Shown here piece by piece: positions 21,643 through 33,660 of a stretch of 64,000 nucleotides of DNA; the stretch's first letter is position 1; every line of letters starts with the position of its first letter. The stretch is from Tetrastigma voinierianum (Eukaryota; Streptophyta; Magnoliopsida; Vitales; Vitaceae): the NCBI GenBank assembly GCA_016808115.1, contig JAEQBH010002183.1, forward strand, positions 496,001 through 560,000, given 5' to 3'. The notes under the pieces were generated by a model. That model saw only the letters and a list, made by a program, of their open reading frames with translations, was not told the DNA's origin and did no database searches. Made by a program: the position numbers and the translations under genes.

Positions 21643-24600
21643 TGATTAGTAAAACTCATTCATTTTATCCCATTTTTTCGATATGTTTCTTTTATATAAT
21701 TCTTGTTTTTATTGAAAATATGGCAATTTTACCAAGGCCATATTTTGCGAGACTTTTATAGAAGAAATGTGATTCCAATGAGTGTATAGAAGCTATATAC
21801 GGGTCAAGTAGTTGAGTCACGACGACTCTTGGTCGACGAGTAATTCGATAATACAGCGGTTTTAAAATCCTGACGAGAGAACTTCGGTCGTGGTAGAAGT
21901 GATAGTAAGCCCAACAAAAGTTGTTGCATGTTGAGACAAAGTAAGCAGAGCCACCATCATGTCGCTGACATATCGTTTGAATCGCGACGGCGAACATTGT
22001 TCTTTAGCGATAGAATTGATGTTGCGGCAAAATGTAATTTGAGGACGCGATCGGTCGCGGTCGCGACCGGAATTCATCACGGCGTAAAATGGTGTTTGAG
22101 CGATTAAAACGTATTTGCGACTAAGTTTGAGCCACTAAGTAACAAAAGTAAAGGGCCACTACTCGATCGACACACTTTCTAGGTCGCGATAGAAAGAAGG
22201 TGAATTGATGGCTGTTGTGAGTTAAAAATGAGTTCTTGACAGAAGATTGGAAGAAAGAGCGGTGCGACCACACTTTCGAGTCCACGATAGGAATGGCATG
22301 GAGCCGAAAAACTACCTTTGTCGCGACTAATTTCCATGTGCTTGACAAGAAAACAAACGAGGTCATTAGTGGAAGTCGCAGCTTGCATGAGGGTAGAAAA
22401 CTAGATATGATGTAGCAACATGAAAGGAAAGCTAAGACCAAAGGATCAAATGGCTAACAAACGAAATGGTGTCGCGACATAAGAGTCATGACCTGGGGTG
22501 AAAAAGGAAGACGATTAGGTAATGAGAAATTGTGGTCGTGACATCAACTTCTGACGAAGCGAAAATGATAAAAATGACCATTCGATCGCGACATATTTTT
22601 TAAGGTCCTGACCCAGATAAAGAAGGTACGAATTGAGAAGAAGCCCATTGTGATGAGGTTGTGATAGGATGGGGAGAAATGATGTTACGACATGCTTTTG
22701 GAATCGTGACGCCGTTTATTGAAAAGAAACAATTAGATTCGCGACCTAAATCCACGATATCCTTTCTGAGATAATGAAACGGCCAAAACGATTTAAGTCG
22801 CTGACATAGAAAAAGGAGCGGTGACCCGAAATCGATGGGTGGCAATGAAATTGTGTCGCGACATGCTTTTGAGGTCGCGACCACGAAATTCAATGAAATT
22901 CGAAGAAAAGCGTGGTCGTGCTTGAATCGACATATTTGTGAAATGATGTGTGACATGAAATTGGTCGCGACATATATTTTGAAAGGGTGACGGTCGAGTC
23001 ATGACATGAAATTGTGGTTTCGATATCAGCTGCCCAGAAAGCAAGAGAGCACATCCTGATGAAAAACATCATGTCGCATTTCGTGATTGCAAGAACAAAC
23101 TAGAAGGAAGGTTGCGACCAGTTTCCTGAGGTCATGACAGACTTAACAAATCCAAAGCACACATAATGTCACGACAAGCTTCTAAGGTCGCGACTAAAAG
23201 CGATGGATTGGGCCGTTGATTTTTAGGAAAATCCATCACGGAGCCTTGAAGTCGAGCCGATTTAAGGTTATAAATAGGCATGTGCGAGAGGCGACTTAAG
23301 TTTTGAAACCCATGGTCTTGGAGGACGAGGAAGGCTCACTGTATATATTAGAATAGATTTTTCTTTTCTTTTCTTTTCTTTTCTTTTCTTTTCTTTTTTT
23401 GGATCTGAACCAGTAATCTGTTTAGACTGTAGAAGATGGATTTAATTTTTCATTCTCTTTTCCAATTACGGCCTGGAATCGATGAAGTTCATCTGATTCT
23501 GGAATTCATTTCTTCCGTGAATTATGGATCTGATGGATGTTCTTGATCGATACTTCATTGTCATTGTGATTACGTAATTGAGAAAGCCTGACTTCGATGG
23601 AATGGACCTGGCATTATTAAGTCTTTTACGCGAATTGAAGGAATTTCTGAAATTAAGATTTTAATTTATTTGATTGATGTTGTTTGTGAATTGGTTGTTC
23701 CCAATGGTAGTATCGAATACCATCTGAGTTGTTTCACTGCTCACGATTTCAGGGAAGCCCTCCCGAGTGACACGAGAGATGGGATTCTGGCTCGGAACAT
23801 TTAACTTGTGGGTATGTTAGACTATCATTGAAGAACTAAGGAGCTCTGTGAGTTCATTTCGATAGATTTCCAATTCGCTCATAGTTGAGGTTGAAGAATA
23901 TTATTTATCAATTTAACTCATCAGAGATTTCACCTTAATCTATTGGGTAGATCTAGATCGTGTTGGCAAGGATCTAATCGGAGAAGGAAAATCCATGAAT
24001 CACAAAGGATGAGTATCTGACAATTTTGTAGAAGTTTTCTGATGACCCCGAACTTAGGATCTGAAATCTGTGAGTCTTAAGAAATGGGTATGAAGTGTGA
24101 AAAGAAAATGAGATCACATAAAGAGTGTTTTGAATCTAGTAAGTAATTAGATCCTTTGCTTTGAAAGAAGGGACCTCTAATTAGTGAATAATGGAAATCG
24201 ATCTTGCATTATTAGGCATCTTTGACAAATCGGATCAAAAATCAGGATAGAAAAAATCAATGAACTAAAATCTTTGAAATTGACTATTCCTGACTATTTC
24301 ATCTCGATATTTCATTTCATGAGAGATGCGATTCGATCAAGTTTATTTGTTGGTTGATTCAAATGTTATTTTAATTAGATGAAAGTAATATAAGTTATCT
24401 TTGTCTTTTAAATTCAGTTTTCAAACTATTAAAGGAGGTTGTTGAATAATGTGGATCTTAATTGAATTTAGGGTAGTTGATTCGCGTGCCTGTCTACATG
24501 GGAATGATATCTGGAACACATCGATTTTTACTACTTGTATGACCTTTGCACTTGCAGTGTGATAGACTAAACCTCATTATTAATTCCAGAACATAAAATC

Positions 24601-24700
24601 GGTTTTGTTTTCAAACAACTCTATTGACTTGACCAAAGATCTGAGAAAAATTATATGCAAGGCTCTGTATAAGTTTTAAAGTGAGTGGGTTAGTCCCTTG
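21643..24700 (+). mobile_element. Athila-like LTR (LTR3) inserted in element B integrase
   Basis: It starts TGATTAGTAAAACTC, the plus-strand form of the U3 start seen at 5088 and 41,394. The U3 (21,900-23,200) has GTCGCGAC sites, a TATA box lies at 23,269-23,276, and R/U5 (23,300 to about 24,650) aligns with the reverse complement of LTR2. The left flank is aagct. The right edge is uncertain between 24,670 and 24,727; gagct at 24,728 is a possible diverged duplication. No Athila gag or pol adjoins it, so it is probably a solo LTR, although ttggcaccgcagacgaacc near 24,695 could be a remnant primer site. Confidence 0.75.
23357..23400. repeat. (TTTTC)n microsatellite in LTR3
   Basis: About eight TTTTC units lie just after the LTR's TATA box and transcription start region. 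LTR2 has the shorter, decayed reverse-complement form at 3305-3335. Confidence 0.95.
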
Positions 24701-24729
24701 GCACCGCAGACGAACCTTAACTTTGTGGA

Positions 24730-25641
24730 GCTTATGCGCCCATATCTAGGTCTTTAGTAACGATTTCGGCATTAGCCTCTTCATGAATTCGGTTATTAGT
24801 ATGGGCATCAGATTTCTATAGGATTTTAGCCTCCGTTAAATGCGTGGGCGAATGCGACATCTGGATTGGTTTCTTACTAGTGGTCTATGTTATCAAAACT
24901 CACAGTAGCTCGTCTACCCATTTCCTTTGGCCCAGCGAGGCAGCTTTCAAAGTGAGTCTTGTTGGATGGTTTTGTCTGGTCGTTGCTTTATGGGTATCGC
25001 GAGGTTGAATGCAAGTTCTTGATTTTTAGCTGTTCTGTTCATGCATACCACTTATTAAATTAATGGCCGTTATCGATTACTATTGGCTGTGGTATTCGAG
25101 CCCGACAAGCGATGTTCTTCCATACAAGTGGAAGACATCTTTGTCCTTAATGATGAAGGCTTAGAACACACCCATTTCTTCAAAAATAGTCAGTATTTAC
25201 TAGTAATAGCTTCTTTTGTGCTAGGGCGGTAGGTAATGGTACAACTATATCAATTCCCTACTGGGCGAAGGGACAAGGGATTGTTATTATTGTCAGGTTC
25301 TGATCCGGCACCCTCGAAATAAGGGCTTGCCATTGGCAGAGATCACACTTCCTAACGTAGGCGGCTACATCCGCCCTCATAGTTGGCTAGTAGTAGCCTT
25401 GGGTATAAACCACTATGCGCGAAGTTACAACGCTGGATGGTTTTAGTATGATTCCTTCATAGAGTTCGCCCGATGCATACGCGCCGGGTGGTGAGGCATT
25501 TAAGGAGCAGACCATTAGAAAACGTTTATACAATACTGGATTTGCCGGGGAAAATCGAGCCACTTGAACCTGAATCTTATGGGCTTCGACCCTGCTATCC
25601 TGGAGTTCTCCCAAGCTCAGGTAGCGGACTATTGGAGTCAT
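24730..25641 (-). pseudogene. Element B integrase: zinc-binding and catalytic core
   Basis: The minus frame from 25,641 begins MTPIVRYLSLGELQ and runs to GYY; after a stop it continues PTMRADVAAYVRKCDLCQ, the C-x2-C half of the HHCC finger. Further down come GIDIV, LLLVNTDYF, RARIPQPIVIDN, STSRYP and a SFDNIDH-like region, recognisable core segments with the acidic residues of TDYF and DN visible. The core is cut by at least ten stops or frameshifts. It ends at about 24,730 where LTR3 sequence takes over. Confidence 0.85.
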
Positions 25642-25689
25642 CTAGGAGGGACATGCTTCTTCTATATCGTTCACCCGGTTGGCAACAAT

Positions 25690-26640
25690 TGATGACTCCT
25701 ACTGGTAATAGACAGGGAGGAGCATTATTTCATTGGGTGGTAGGGATGCGGACACTGCTGCTAAGGCATTTGCCTTTTCATTTGAACCCCTTGGGATATG
25801 CTCAAGCTTCTAAGCCGCGAAGCTTTCTAGTCGGAGCTTAACCAGACATACATACTTGGCGTACCGCGGTCCCGTGTTTGGCCTCCTGTTTACCTTCAGG
25901 CCTCCGAGTTAGGAGTCACTTTGTATGATGATCTTTTACGAGGAGGCTACGGAGGTGCGAGATCTGCTCTGGCCAAGTTGCTTCATATTCAGCCTCATTA
26001 TTGGATGCGAGGAAGTCTAACAGTAAGCTGCTAACCTACACCAGCTCTCTTTTTTGGAGTATATCCACACTAAGGATCCACCCGGTCGGCGTTACAGGTC
26101 AAAATCTGTTCTGAGATTTCTACTAAAGTCTACCAATATCTGTCCCTTTATTGCCAAGTGGGGTTTTTACTTAATACCGAACTCGCTTAGCTCAATAGCT
26201 CATCAAGCCATCCTTCCCGACAAATCGGGTTTATGTATGGTGCTTCGTAGGGGAAGATTGGTTAACACGACAATAGGGTGTGCTTGGAAGTAAGGGCGGA
26301 GCTTTTAGCGCCCTGAAGGCATGTTGCACCTTTCGAGATGGGTGTATTGAGTTCGCCTTAGATATGGGTACACTTCTGAAAGAACATTGGTCCTACATTT
26401 ACAGTTTCATCTTCTTTGATAAGCTTCACTGACTAAGACATGGCGCTAGGTAAAAAAGATAGAGGCGTATCACATGTGAGGCTAAGTAGGGTGGTCAGTT
26501 CGATGAGAAGCGACGATAGCCTTAAAGCACGATCGCATTCCTTATTCAGTAGATGTTTGGGCCTTTAAAGTGGTAAAAACAGCTTTAATCGGTCATAAAG
26601 CGAGATGAATAACCAGAGCCGCAGCCAGAGCCGGTCGAGT
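25690..26640 (-). pseudogene. Element B RNase H and RT connection
   Basis: Minus-strand fragments include QHAFRALKA and HPIVVLTN-type segments (26,250-26,330), KPDLSGRM- and ELSEFGIK-like segments (26,160-26,240), IKGQILVDF near 26,130 and ASNNEAEYEA near 25,980. This is the RT connection domain followed by a plant Ty3 RNase H. Most stretches need frame changes every 30-60 codons. Confidence 0.75.
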
Positions 26641-26691
26641 TTGTATTCCTTTTCTGGAGGTAGAAGTCTGAGATTCCATAATAGCTCTAAG

Positions 26692-27250
26692 CTAAATATG
26701 ATTAGCTTCAATCCCCCTTTGCATCACTATAAAGCCCAAAAACTTACCTAAACTGACTTCGAACGCACATTTTAAGGGGTCGAGCTTCATACCGTACGTA
26801 CGCAGTAGCTCAAAAGTTTCTTGCGATTGCTTCGAATGATCGGGGCGTTCTTTTGATTTGAAAAGCATATCATCGATACAAACTTCCATGGTCTTGCCCA
26901 TCAATGGTCAAAATATCTTTGTCACTAGCCTTTGATAGGTCGCTCCAGCATTCTTCAAGCCAAAAGGCATTACATTATAGCAGTACAGCCCATGTGGTGT
27001 AATGAAGGTCGTTTTCTCTGCATCAGGCAAGTGCATAGGAATCTTGTGCTAGTCGGAGAAAGAGTCCAGAAATGACAGCATCCTATGCCCGATTGAGGCA
27101 TCAACGATCTGATCTATTCGAGGCAGGGGGAAACTATCTTTTGGAAAAGCTTTATTGAGGTCCATGTAGTCCACGCATACTCTCCACTTACCCCCCTTCT
27201 TTGGGACCACCACCACATTGGTAAGCAATTTAGGATACTTTACCTCTTTG
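26692..27250 (-). pseudogene. Element B reverse transcriptase
   Basis: The minus strand reads CVDYMDLNKAFPKDSFPL, IDQIVDASIGHRMLSFLD, YNVMPFGLKNAGATYQRL, then MEVCIDDMLFKSKERPDH and LKCAFEVSLGKFLGF. These are the ordered RT blocks of a Tat-like element. The catalytic YxDD reads CIDD, so the aromatic residue is lost although both aspartates remain. There are only two in-frame stops over about 180 codons, which makes this the best-kept coding block of element B. Confidence 0.92.
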
Positions 27251-27598
27251 ATGAAACCTTCTCTCGGTGTCCTACATGCGAGACCGTCTAATGGCGTCAG
27301 GGTGAGCGCCTTACTTTACGTCTCCGCGAAGTTTTGCGAGGGGTAACATTCGAGTTTGTGAGAGGCGGTGTCCGAGGGTCGTTCTATACGAGTGATTCCA
27401 TGTGAACACGTCTATGTTTCACAATAATAAGCGTTATAGCTACTCTTTTTCCTCTTTGGATAGCAAAGAGCTGACATTGTGAACCGCGTCCCGGTGCTCA
27501 CTATCTCCATGGGATCCCTGGTTGTGAATCCTTCTCTTATGCTAACCTGGGCGGTGAGCGTAGTTAACGTAACCAGGGTGTGATCTTACAGGGAGGGA

Positions 27599-28000
27599 CT
27601 ATCGAGCTCTTTTCCTTCTGCGCTCCGTATGGATGGTTGGTAGCACCAGCGTACGTGAGACGAGCGCCAGGAGGTCGACACCGCCCCCGCGTTGGTCGAA
27701 TAACTTCTTTGTTTGGTGATATGTTGAAGTGACGACCTTCATTGAGTGCAGCCAGGTCCAGCCTACTATGACATAGTAAGGCCCCAAGTCTTTGACGATT
27801 GAGAACAAAACCTGTTGTGTGACTGGTCCTGCTTGTACAAGGAGCGTGATGTCTCCAAGTGTCGTGGTTGTTGCACCATTGAAACCAGAGAGGATTCGCC
27901 TGGCTGAGTTTAACATTCCTAAGGAAAGCTTCATCTGGTTAAAGGTTGGTAACTGTAACAAGTCACGCCCCCGCATTTGCTAGAATCTACCGACACCTTA
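27599..28000 (-). pseudogene. Element B aspartic protease
   Basis: An open frame of 125 codons reads LLQLPTFNQMKLSLG, GATTTTLGDITLLVQAG and VTQQVLFSIVKDLGPYY, the middle and second half of a retropepsin-like protease. The active-site triad that should precede it falls at about 27,990, where the frame reads VSVDSS rather than DSG or DTG. Inactive as read. Confidence 0.75.
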
Positions 28001-28569
28001 TGCACATCAATCACCGTAATACATAAGGTGAAGTCTGAAGTGCATCATAATAAGGCCTGATGACCACTGATCGGGTTCTAGAAGGAAGGATATGGGATTT
28101 GTCTATCGGCTTGGATTTCTTCACGGCTACCTCAGGTGGATAACTTTACCGGGGCCTTGTGTGGCGCCTCCCCCAGAGTTTCCTCATTTCAACCGATTGA
28201 TGATCGTTAGGCAGGCCCCACCCCCGTTATATAGTTTATGGCGATCCCGGTTTACGATTAGGCTGATACGATTGTAACTTTGTGCACTACAATTGGCTCA
28301 GTTATCTCGTGGTCGACTCACTAACATACCTTCTGAGGTGCTTTGGTGATCTTTCATTTCGAAACTTGAGCAACCTGTTGGGGTCGTGCCGTGATCCACT
28401 GTGATAATCGCGAATCTGAATGGGTTTCTCTAAGAGGGATCCGTTAAAAGATCGGTCTGAAACCCGTGAAATCTAGCGAGTTGCGAATGAGGGCAGCGAC
28501 CTCTCCTTGTAAACCGAGGAGGTGAACAGTGGGATTTTTATATGACTAGTCATTGGATCGTTTTCGGTT

Positions 28570-29790
28570 TTTACTCTAACCTTCCTTGGGCTCAGACGGC
28601 TTCTTTCCCTCCGGCTTGTTGCTCTCGGTAAACTGCCTTCGACCGTGGCGGATTTGTGTGCTAGCGGATGTTATCTTCGGCGTTGAATATATATGCCGCT
28701 GTATAATTCTTCCATTGTAAGCTGACAAGTCTAAAGGCGATGAGTGGAAAGAAAATGAGTGGATGGTCCAAAGCTTCTCTTTAACTTTTGAAGGGCTGGG
28801 TCCATCTTTATAAGCCTCTACCTGGCGAGCGACTTTTGAGCCTCCTTGTGAGTCTCGTATGGATTCCTCTTCTGCTTTATAATAGTCTAAAGAGCTAATG
28901 TTCATCTACTTTAAGTCTGGGACCAAAGATCTGCGAGAGATTAGGAATGAAGTCCAAAGCTCATTGAACTAGTTTATTGAATTACGCGAGAGGTTGTGGA
29001 ATCAAGCTAGCGCAGGCCCTCATAGACTAGTCGGGGATACTTTGCACAACAGACGGTCATTGTCAGCGTTCAGTGTCATTGCCTGGTTGTAATGGAGCAT
29101 GTGATCATAAGGGTCATTAGAGCCATCGAACATGGTAAAAGCTAGCATGACAAACCCTCGGGGTGGTTCGTAATGAAGAATGTGTTGTCTCTAGGGGTGA
29201 AGAGAGCATGTCATCGAGCCCCTGGATCAAGGCTATAGGTTGCACATAGTATGTAGGCCCTACACCGAAGGCGAGATGCATAGGTGACATCAGCTGACAT
29301 CATCTTAGTGTGGGTAACAACGCGTGTTGAGGGGAGAAGCAGCGGGCTGAGTTACATCTCTTATCAGCATATGCTCCACTAGTCAGTAGGAAACGCCCTT
29401 AACGACATCCTTGGGGCAGTGCAATGCGAGTGCTTCCTTTGCGATTTTGCCCTTGTGTTGCCTCAAGCGTTCGTTCCTAATGGAGGACTCGTGGATGGGG
29501 ACCTTCCGGAGGACAATTCATCATCTGTTGGGGCATCACCGTCGCCATAAATAATGGGCTCTTTTCCTTTATTGCGAACTATTAAGTGTTGCTTGAGCCA
29601 TATCGTATCCTTTCCCGAGTTCGGATTTTCTACCTAGGATCATGGCCCAGTCATTCTCACGTTGCAAGCATTCAATGCGAGCTTGTAACTCCTGCATCTA
29701 TCTCACCTACTCCTCCTGCTTCCTCTCCATCTCCTGACACCAATGGAGGAACTGATCTTCAAGTGTTTGATGCATTGGATTGTTTGACAT
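28570..29790 (-). pseudogene. Element B gag
   Basis: The start is taken at the minus-strand ATG at 29,790: MSNNPMHQ, then a coiled-coil-like stretch QELQARIECLQREND. Beyond a variable linker the capsid-like region reads FDGSNDPYDHMLHYNQAM near 29,110, followed by GPALA and an FNELWTSF-like segment near 28,960. A 109-codon frame (28,576-28,905) reads YYKAEEESIRD. This is the structural protein that packages element RNA. Three or more stops and shifts break it. Confidence 0.8.
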
Positions 29791-29896
29791 TGCGGTGTAG
29801 TGGAGTCGGATCACGAGGGGGTCGAAAGTTTAGATTAGCAGGGGCTATTTAGAAGAATTGTTGTGTGAGCCCTTGCATCTCATCGTCAAAACTTCT

Positions 29897-29922
29897 TATT
29901 TGATTTCCATAAGCGGGACGGT
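29897..29922 (-). other. Degenerate primer-binding site of element B
   Basis: On the minus strand caacaccgtcccgcttatgg resembles the TGGCGCCGTCTGTGGG-type site that follows Tat LTRs. It lies about 105 bp upstream of the gag start. Confidence 0.4.
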
Positions 29923-29924
29923 GT

Positions 29925-30450
29925 TGGGACTTTAATCTCGAATCCACGATCGTCAGGTGTAGGGTCTTGATCGTTCAGATTCCTGAACATCAGTAATGTA
30001 TGAACGCAAAAAGAGTTTATTCGGTGGGCTGGCCAGCCTCTCGATGATTAAGTCGGCCAAAAAATGCGGAGAGAGAGAGAGAATAGGAATGGAGTTAAAT
30101 TGCTTACCTTCCGGTGAGATCTTCCAGACTTATGGGGTTCGGTTCTTGAAATCCCCTCCAACAAACTTTTTGGGGTAGGATTTTATCTCTTCCTAGTTTA
30201 AGGAAGGAAATCTTCTTTTCCTTATCAACGACTAGTTCTTTCTTATTATGGATTATTTTTCCTTTTTCCAGGATTTTCTCTCCAAGGAGTGAAGGATTCA
30301 GAAGCTGGAAAATTTGCTGATAATATCTCTTTTGTGGGTTTTCCGCTTCTAGGTGTTTATTCGTAACATACCTCCCATATGGAATAGAATTCCCATATGG
30401 GGTAGAATGGCCCGGTGGTTTCAATATAGGAGTAGAATGGTCAATTTGGC
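29925..30450 (-). mobile_element. Element B 5' LTR (approximate)
   Basis: Minus-strand words ggccgacttaatcatcgaga and cagcccaccg (30,020-30,060) parallel ccgacttaggcatgggaggc and agccccgccg in the 5' LTR of element D. The segment gttgataaggaaaagaaga parallels gcgataaggaaagaagatcc in D. The outer edge is not defined. Confidence 0.5.
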
Positions 30451-32165
30451 GGACTTGAAGTCAGTGGTGCGTGATTAGTGCTGAGTGCTGGCCCAGACCT
30501 ATTTATTATGGTTTTGAGTGCTTTTTGTGTACTAATCATTCTAGTCTTTCCGATTTGCACATTCAGGTCCACTATTACAACGTCGCGTTTTGTGGCAAAT
30601 TTTGCGTTTTGCGAGCTAATTATACAAAATTGTTGAGTCGATCCAAGCCGCGAAGAATTCGGTCAAACTCATCGTTACAAATCGGATCTAGAAGGAAGAA
30701 GAAGCGAAGTGAAGAGTGATGCACCATTGCGGGAATGCTTTTCTGCGAGCCTTTGTTCACGCCTCAGTCTTGTTTCTTCCTGCAGCCCCTGTTCTCCTGC
30801 ATTTCACGCTTTTGTTGTTTTTGTTCCAGTTTTTGGTTTTTCTCCTTTCTACCCTTGTTGTAATCATATGTTTAGATAGTATAATTATTTCACTTGGTTT
30901 GTAAAAATTTATATAAGCCATTTGTATACCTTTATTAGGAGAAGGTTTTTTTCTTTGTGAATAAAATTAGGGCTCTGAGTTCTCTAGTTTTCTTCTTTTC
31001 TCTCATTTTCTCTCCCTTTCTCATTTTGCGAGCCTCCTCCCCAGGATAATGACTCCCGGAGGATGGTTGGCTAGACATCTTCCTCTTTGAAGAGGAGGGC
31101 TACTAGGCAACGGTTTGGAGGTAACTTAGAGTCCTCTGTTTTTAACGTAGGCATTTATTTTCATTTGTGTTCCTATCCTTCACTCTAGGTTTAAATCTCT
31201 AGATCGTCTTGATTTACCGGTATTTGTGATCTTTAGGGTTAGTTGAATGTTTATTGTTAGATTCGATGATATTCATTAGTTGCCCTCTATTTATTCTTGT
31301 AAGATGGGTCCGGGAGTGAGTTTCAATGGGACATAAAAGTGAGGCGAAAAAGTGTGTGTTTCCCACCCCTTCCGGAAGATTCTGTGTGAGATATGTCATC
31401 GTCTACGAATGGCGGGATAGTTCGAGGACATCGTGTCCTCTTGTTTCGCTAGTAAGAGTAAGCAATATTTTAAGCGAGGGAAGGTTAATTAACACTACCT
31501 CTCCCCATGCAAGTTTCAGCCCAGATTGCTTCTATCGCGAAGTTGTCTTCGCCTTTAGTCATCAATTTCATTCGTAGGGAATTGTTGGATGCCGTGAAGA
31601 TGAAATGAATGACGTTAACGAATAATTCGTTGTTCGAGAATTACATGAATTTAGTTATATGAAATGATTGACATTGATAGAAGAAATTAATGGTATTGAT
31701 AGATGACACTGATGAATGAAATTAGTGACATTCAATGAATAATTAATTTGAATTCTAAGGGTTTGGGAAGCGAGTTTGGCATTCAAAGGTCAGAATCTCT
31801 CGCTTTATATAAAGGTTGTCGGGGTATTTGTCTTAAGAGCCGAGGTGCCCCTCGAAAGGATCATCGAGTCTTGAGTTTTTTCCTTCCTTTAGTCCCTTTT
31901 GTCGGTGATGACGAAGCAGCGTCATTCGGTTCGTGAATTAGCGACAAAGTACTTTTATCGACCGTTAAGCGGCGTTTTATCACCAGGAGACAGGCGCGCT
32001 GGGAATGCCAGGCCGACGGAGAAGGCGAATTTGTCTTAAGGAAATTGTGAATTTCGCGAGAGCTCGAGTTGTTTACCCGACTTGTTATATTCCTGGCATA
32101 TTGATTTAATTTATTTTAGTTTTTTTCTTGAATAAGCAATTATTTTCTGACATTATATGTATGTT
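30451..32165. other. Unassigned LTR-like region
   Basis: No coding motif was found. A TATA-like tttatataagcc at 30,909 precedes a leader with long CT runs (30,960-31,040), as in LTR R/U5 regions on the plus strand. Bases 31,590-31,745 contain short direct repeats of gaaatgaatgac/gacattgatag type. It separates element B from the LINE and may have interrupted the LINE's second ORF. Confidence 0.35.
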
Positions 32166-32169
32166 CTTA

Positions 32170-32690
32170 GAATATCAATGATTGGTTTTTATGCGTTCAG
32201 GGTTTCTGACGAGAGACGATTCGCCCCAGCAAATATTACTCTTTTCTCATATGAAAGGAGGAGATCGTTGTACTCCCCTATACAGCACCAAGGGATATTA
32301 AACTGGCGGCTCAGATGGCGAAGGAGTTCCCATGAATCCTTTCAGTGGTTTCGATCTGCATGCCCATAGAATCTTGTTAATCTGCAGCATGTCATGTTTG
32401 GGAGAGTGACTTGAATATCGATATGATGATTGGAGAAGCTTAGGAGATGGCCATAATTTTTTTCTTTCGACAGGAATGCAATACCGCTCCAACTACGTGT
32501 GCTATTCACTGCAAACAACCCTTGAAAGCCCAGTTTGTGTTTGACTCATTCCAGACTCTCTCTACTAACCATTGTTTCAAAAAGAAAAATGAACTTAGGC
32601 TGTGTTTGTTGATGACCTAAACTGTTCATGGGTTGCCCTCTCCACGACAGTGCCAACTTAAGGTTGTCATTGCTCTTGGTGGGCCTGGAG
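32170..32690 (-). pseudogene. LINE ORF2, endonuclease part only
   Basis: Minus-strand frames read LSWHCRGEGNP (start of an L1-type apurinic endonuclease), SSFFFLKQW, FQGLFAVNST-like, SFSNHHIDIQ-like, then SWELLRHLSRQFNIPW and CCIGEYNDLL. The last matches the region with the catalytic Asp (here GEYND). The reading stops at about 32,165 and no RT motif follows, so the reverse transcriptase is missing or displaced. Confidence 0.75.
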
Positions 32691-32699
32691 ACCAAGGCC

Positions 32700-33660
32700 C
32701 ACCAGTGATCCGTTTTTTGGAGCGGAAGGTTGACTGTTCTGCGCAGATAAATGTGCTGAATCTGTGACAATAATTAATTCCTTTTCTATTGAAAGATCTG
32801 CATCCATGCGTCGTCGTTTCGGATCTACTAAAATTACGCAATTAGTGGAGTTTTCCTTGCTTGCATTATTCGTCATCTCATCCTCCTTTCCTTTCTGCCA
32901 GTTTCCATCCGAAGTTCCCATGTTGATGTCAGTCATGCATTTACCCACATTCGAGTCTAAAATCCTGGGCTTCCCATTATCGATTACGTTTGGTGATCGT
33001 GATCCCGAATTTGTCGCATCCACAACCATCTATCAGTCCCAGCAACCTCTGATGTATTCTGGCTTACCGGTGATGTCGTGCTAATCCATTTGGCGCTGGT
33101 GGCGGACGCTTGTCGTCGGGAAGGAGCCCGAAGCCATGAACCATATGGGAGATATGAGGATTTGTAGGTGCAGTCAAAGGATTTCTCATAGAATTTTTCT
33201 TGGTGACCCATGAGACCACAGGAAAAACAGATGGTAGGAAGCCTCTTGTACTTTAACTGTATCCAGATCCATCTCCCTCCTTCCATTTTGATCTTCATTT
33301 TACGCGCTATTGGTTTTCCGATATCTATCGAAGCATTGAGACGCATGAAAGTTTTAGCGAGGCCGTCAAAATTTTTAGGAGCTGATTCGTAGAAGACCCC
33401 GATATAGTTTCCAATAGCTTTGGCCACTTTCTCAGACATGAAGCCTATTGGGAGATCATAGACTTGCACCAAAAGGTCCAACCTGTTTCGGGTTACCTGT
33501 GTTATTTGTTCTCCAGGTTGTAAGCGTTTGATCAGGAGGATATGGTTGTTGACGGTGTTAGAAAACAATGTGATATGGGAATTGAGTATGGATTTTGAGG
33601 CATGAATAATCACTATCTTTTAAGTGTTTATTTCGCCCCCACGGTATAGTGCAAAAAGGG
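32700..33660 (-). pseudogene. LINE ORF1 with DUF4283-like domain and CCHC knuckle
   Basis: An open minus frame of 209 codons (33,613-32,984) reads NNHILLIKRLQPGEQ, LPIGFMSEKVAKAIGNYIG, FDGLAKTFMRLNASIDIGKP, then CFSCGLMGHQEKFY and PYGSWLRA. This is the DUF4283 and zinc-knuckle layout of plant L1-type ORF1, an RNA-binding partner of ORF2. The knuckle's fourth ligand is Tyr instead of Cys. After a frameshift the tail (33,029-32,667) reads ILVDPKRRRMDADLS. It is the longest undisturbed coding block in the window. The true N-terminus is lost in frame changes upstream of 33,613. Confidence 0.85.

Larger units (their letters stand above)
20151..30450 (-). mobile_element. Tat-like Ty3 retrotransposon B (nested, decayed)
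   Basis: On the minus strand from right to left: 5' LTR (about 29,925-30,450), primer site, gag, protease, RT, RNase H, integrase, 78-bp array, antisense ORF fragment. The pol order PR-RT-RH-INT is that of Ty3, and the RT motif MPFGLKNAGATYQ together with the antisense ORF points to the Tat lineage. LTR3 (21,643 to about 24,700) splits the integrase. A 3' LTR is not recognised left of 20,151, where the hAT begins. Confidence 0.8.
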
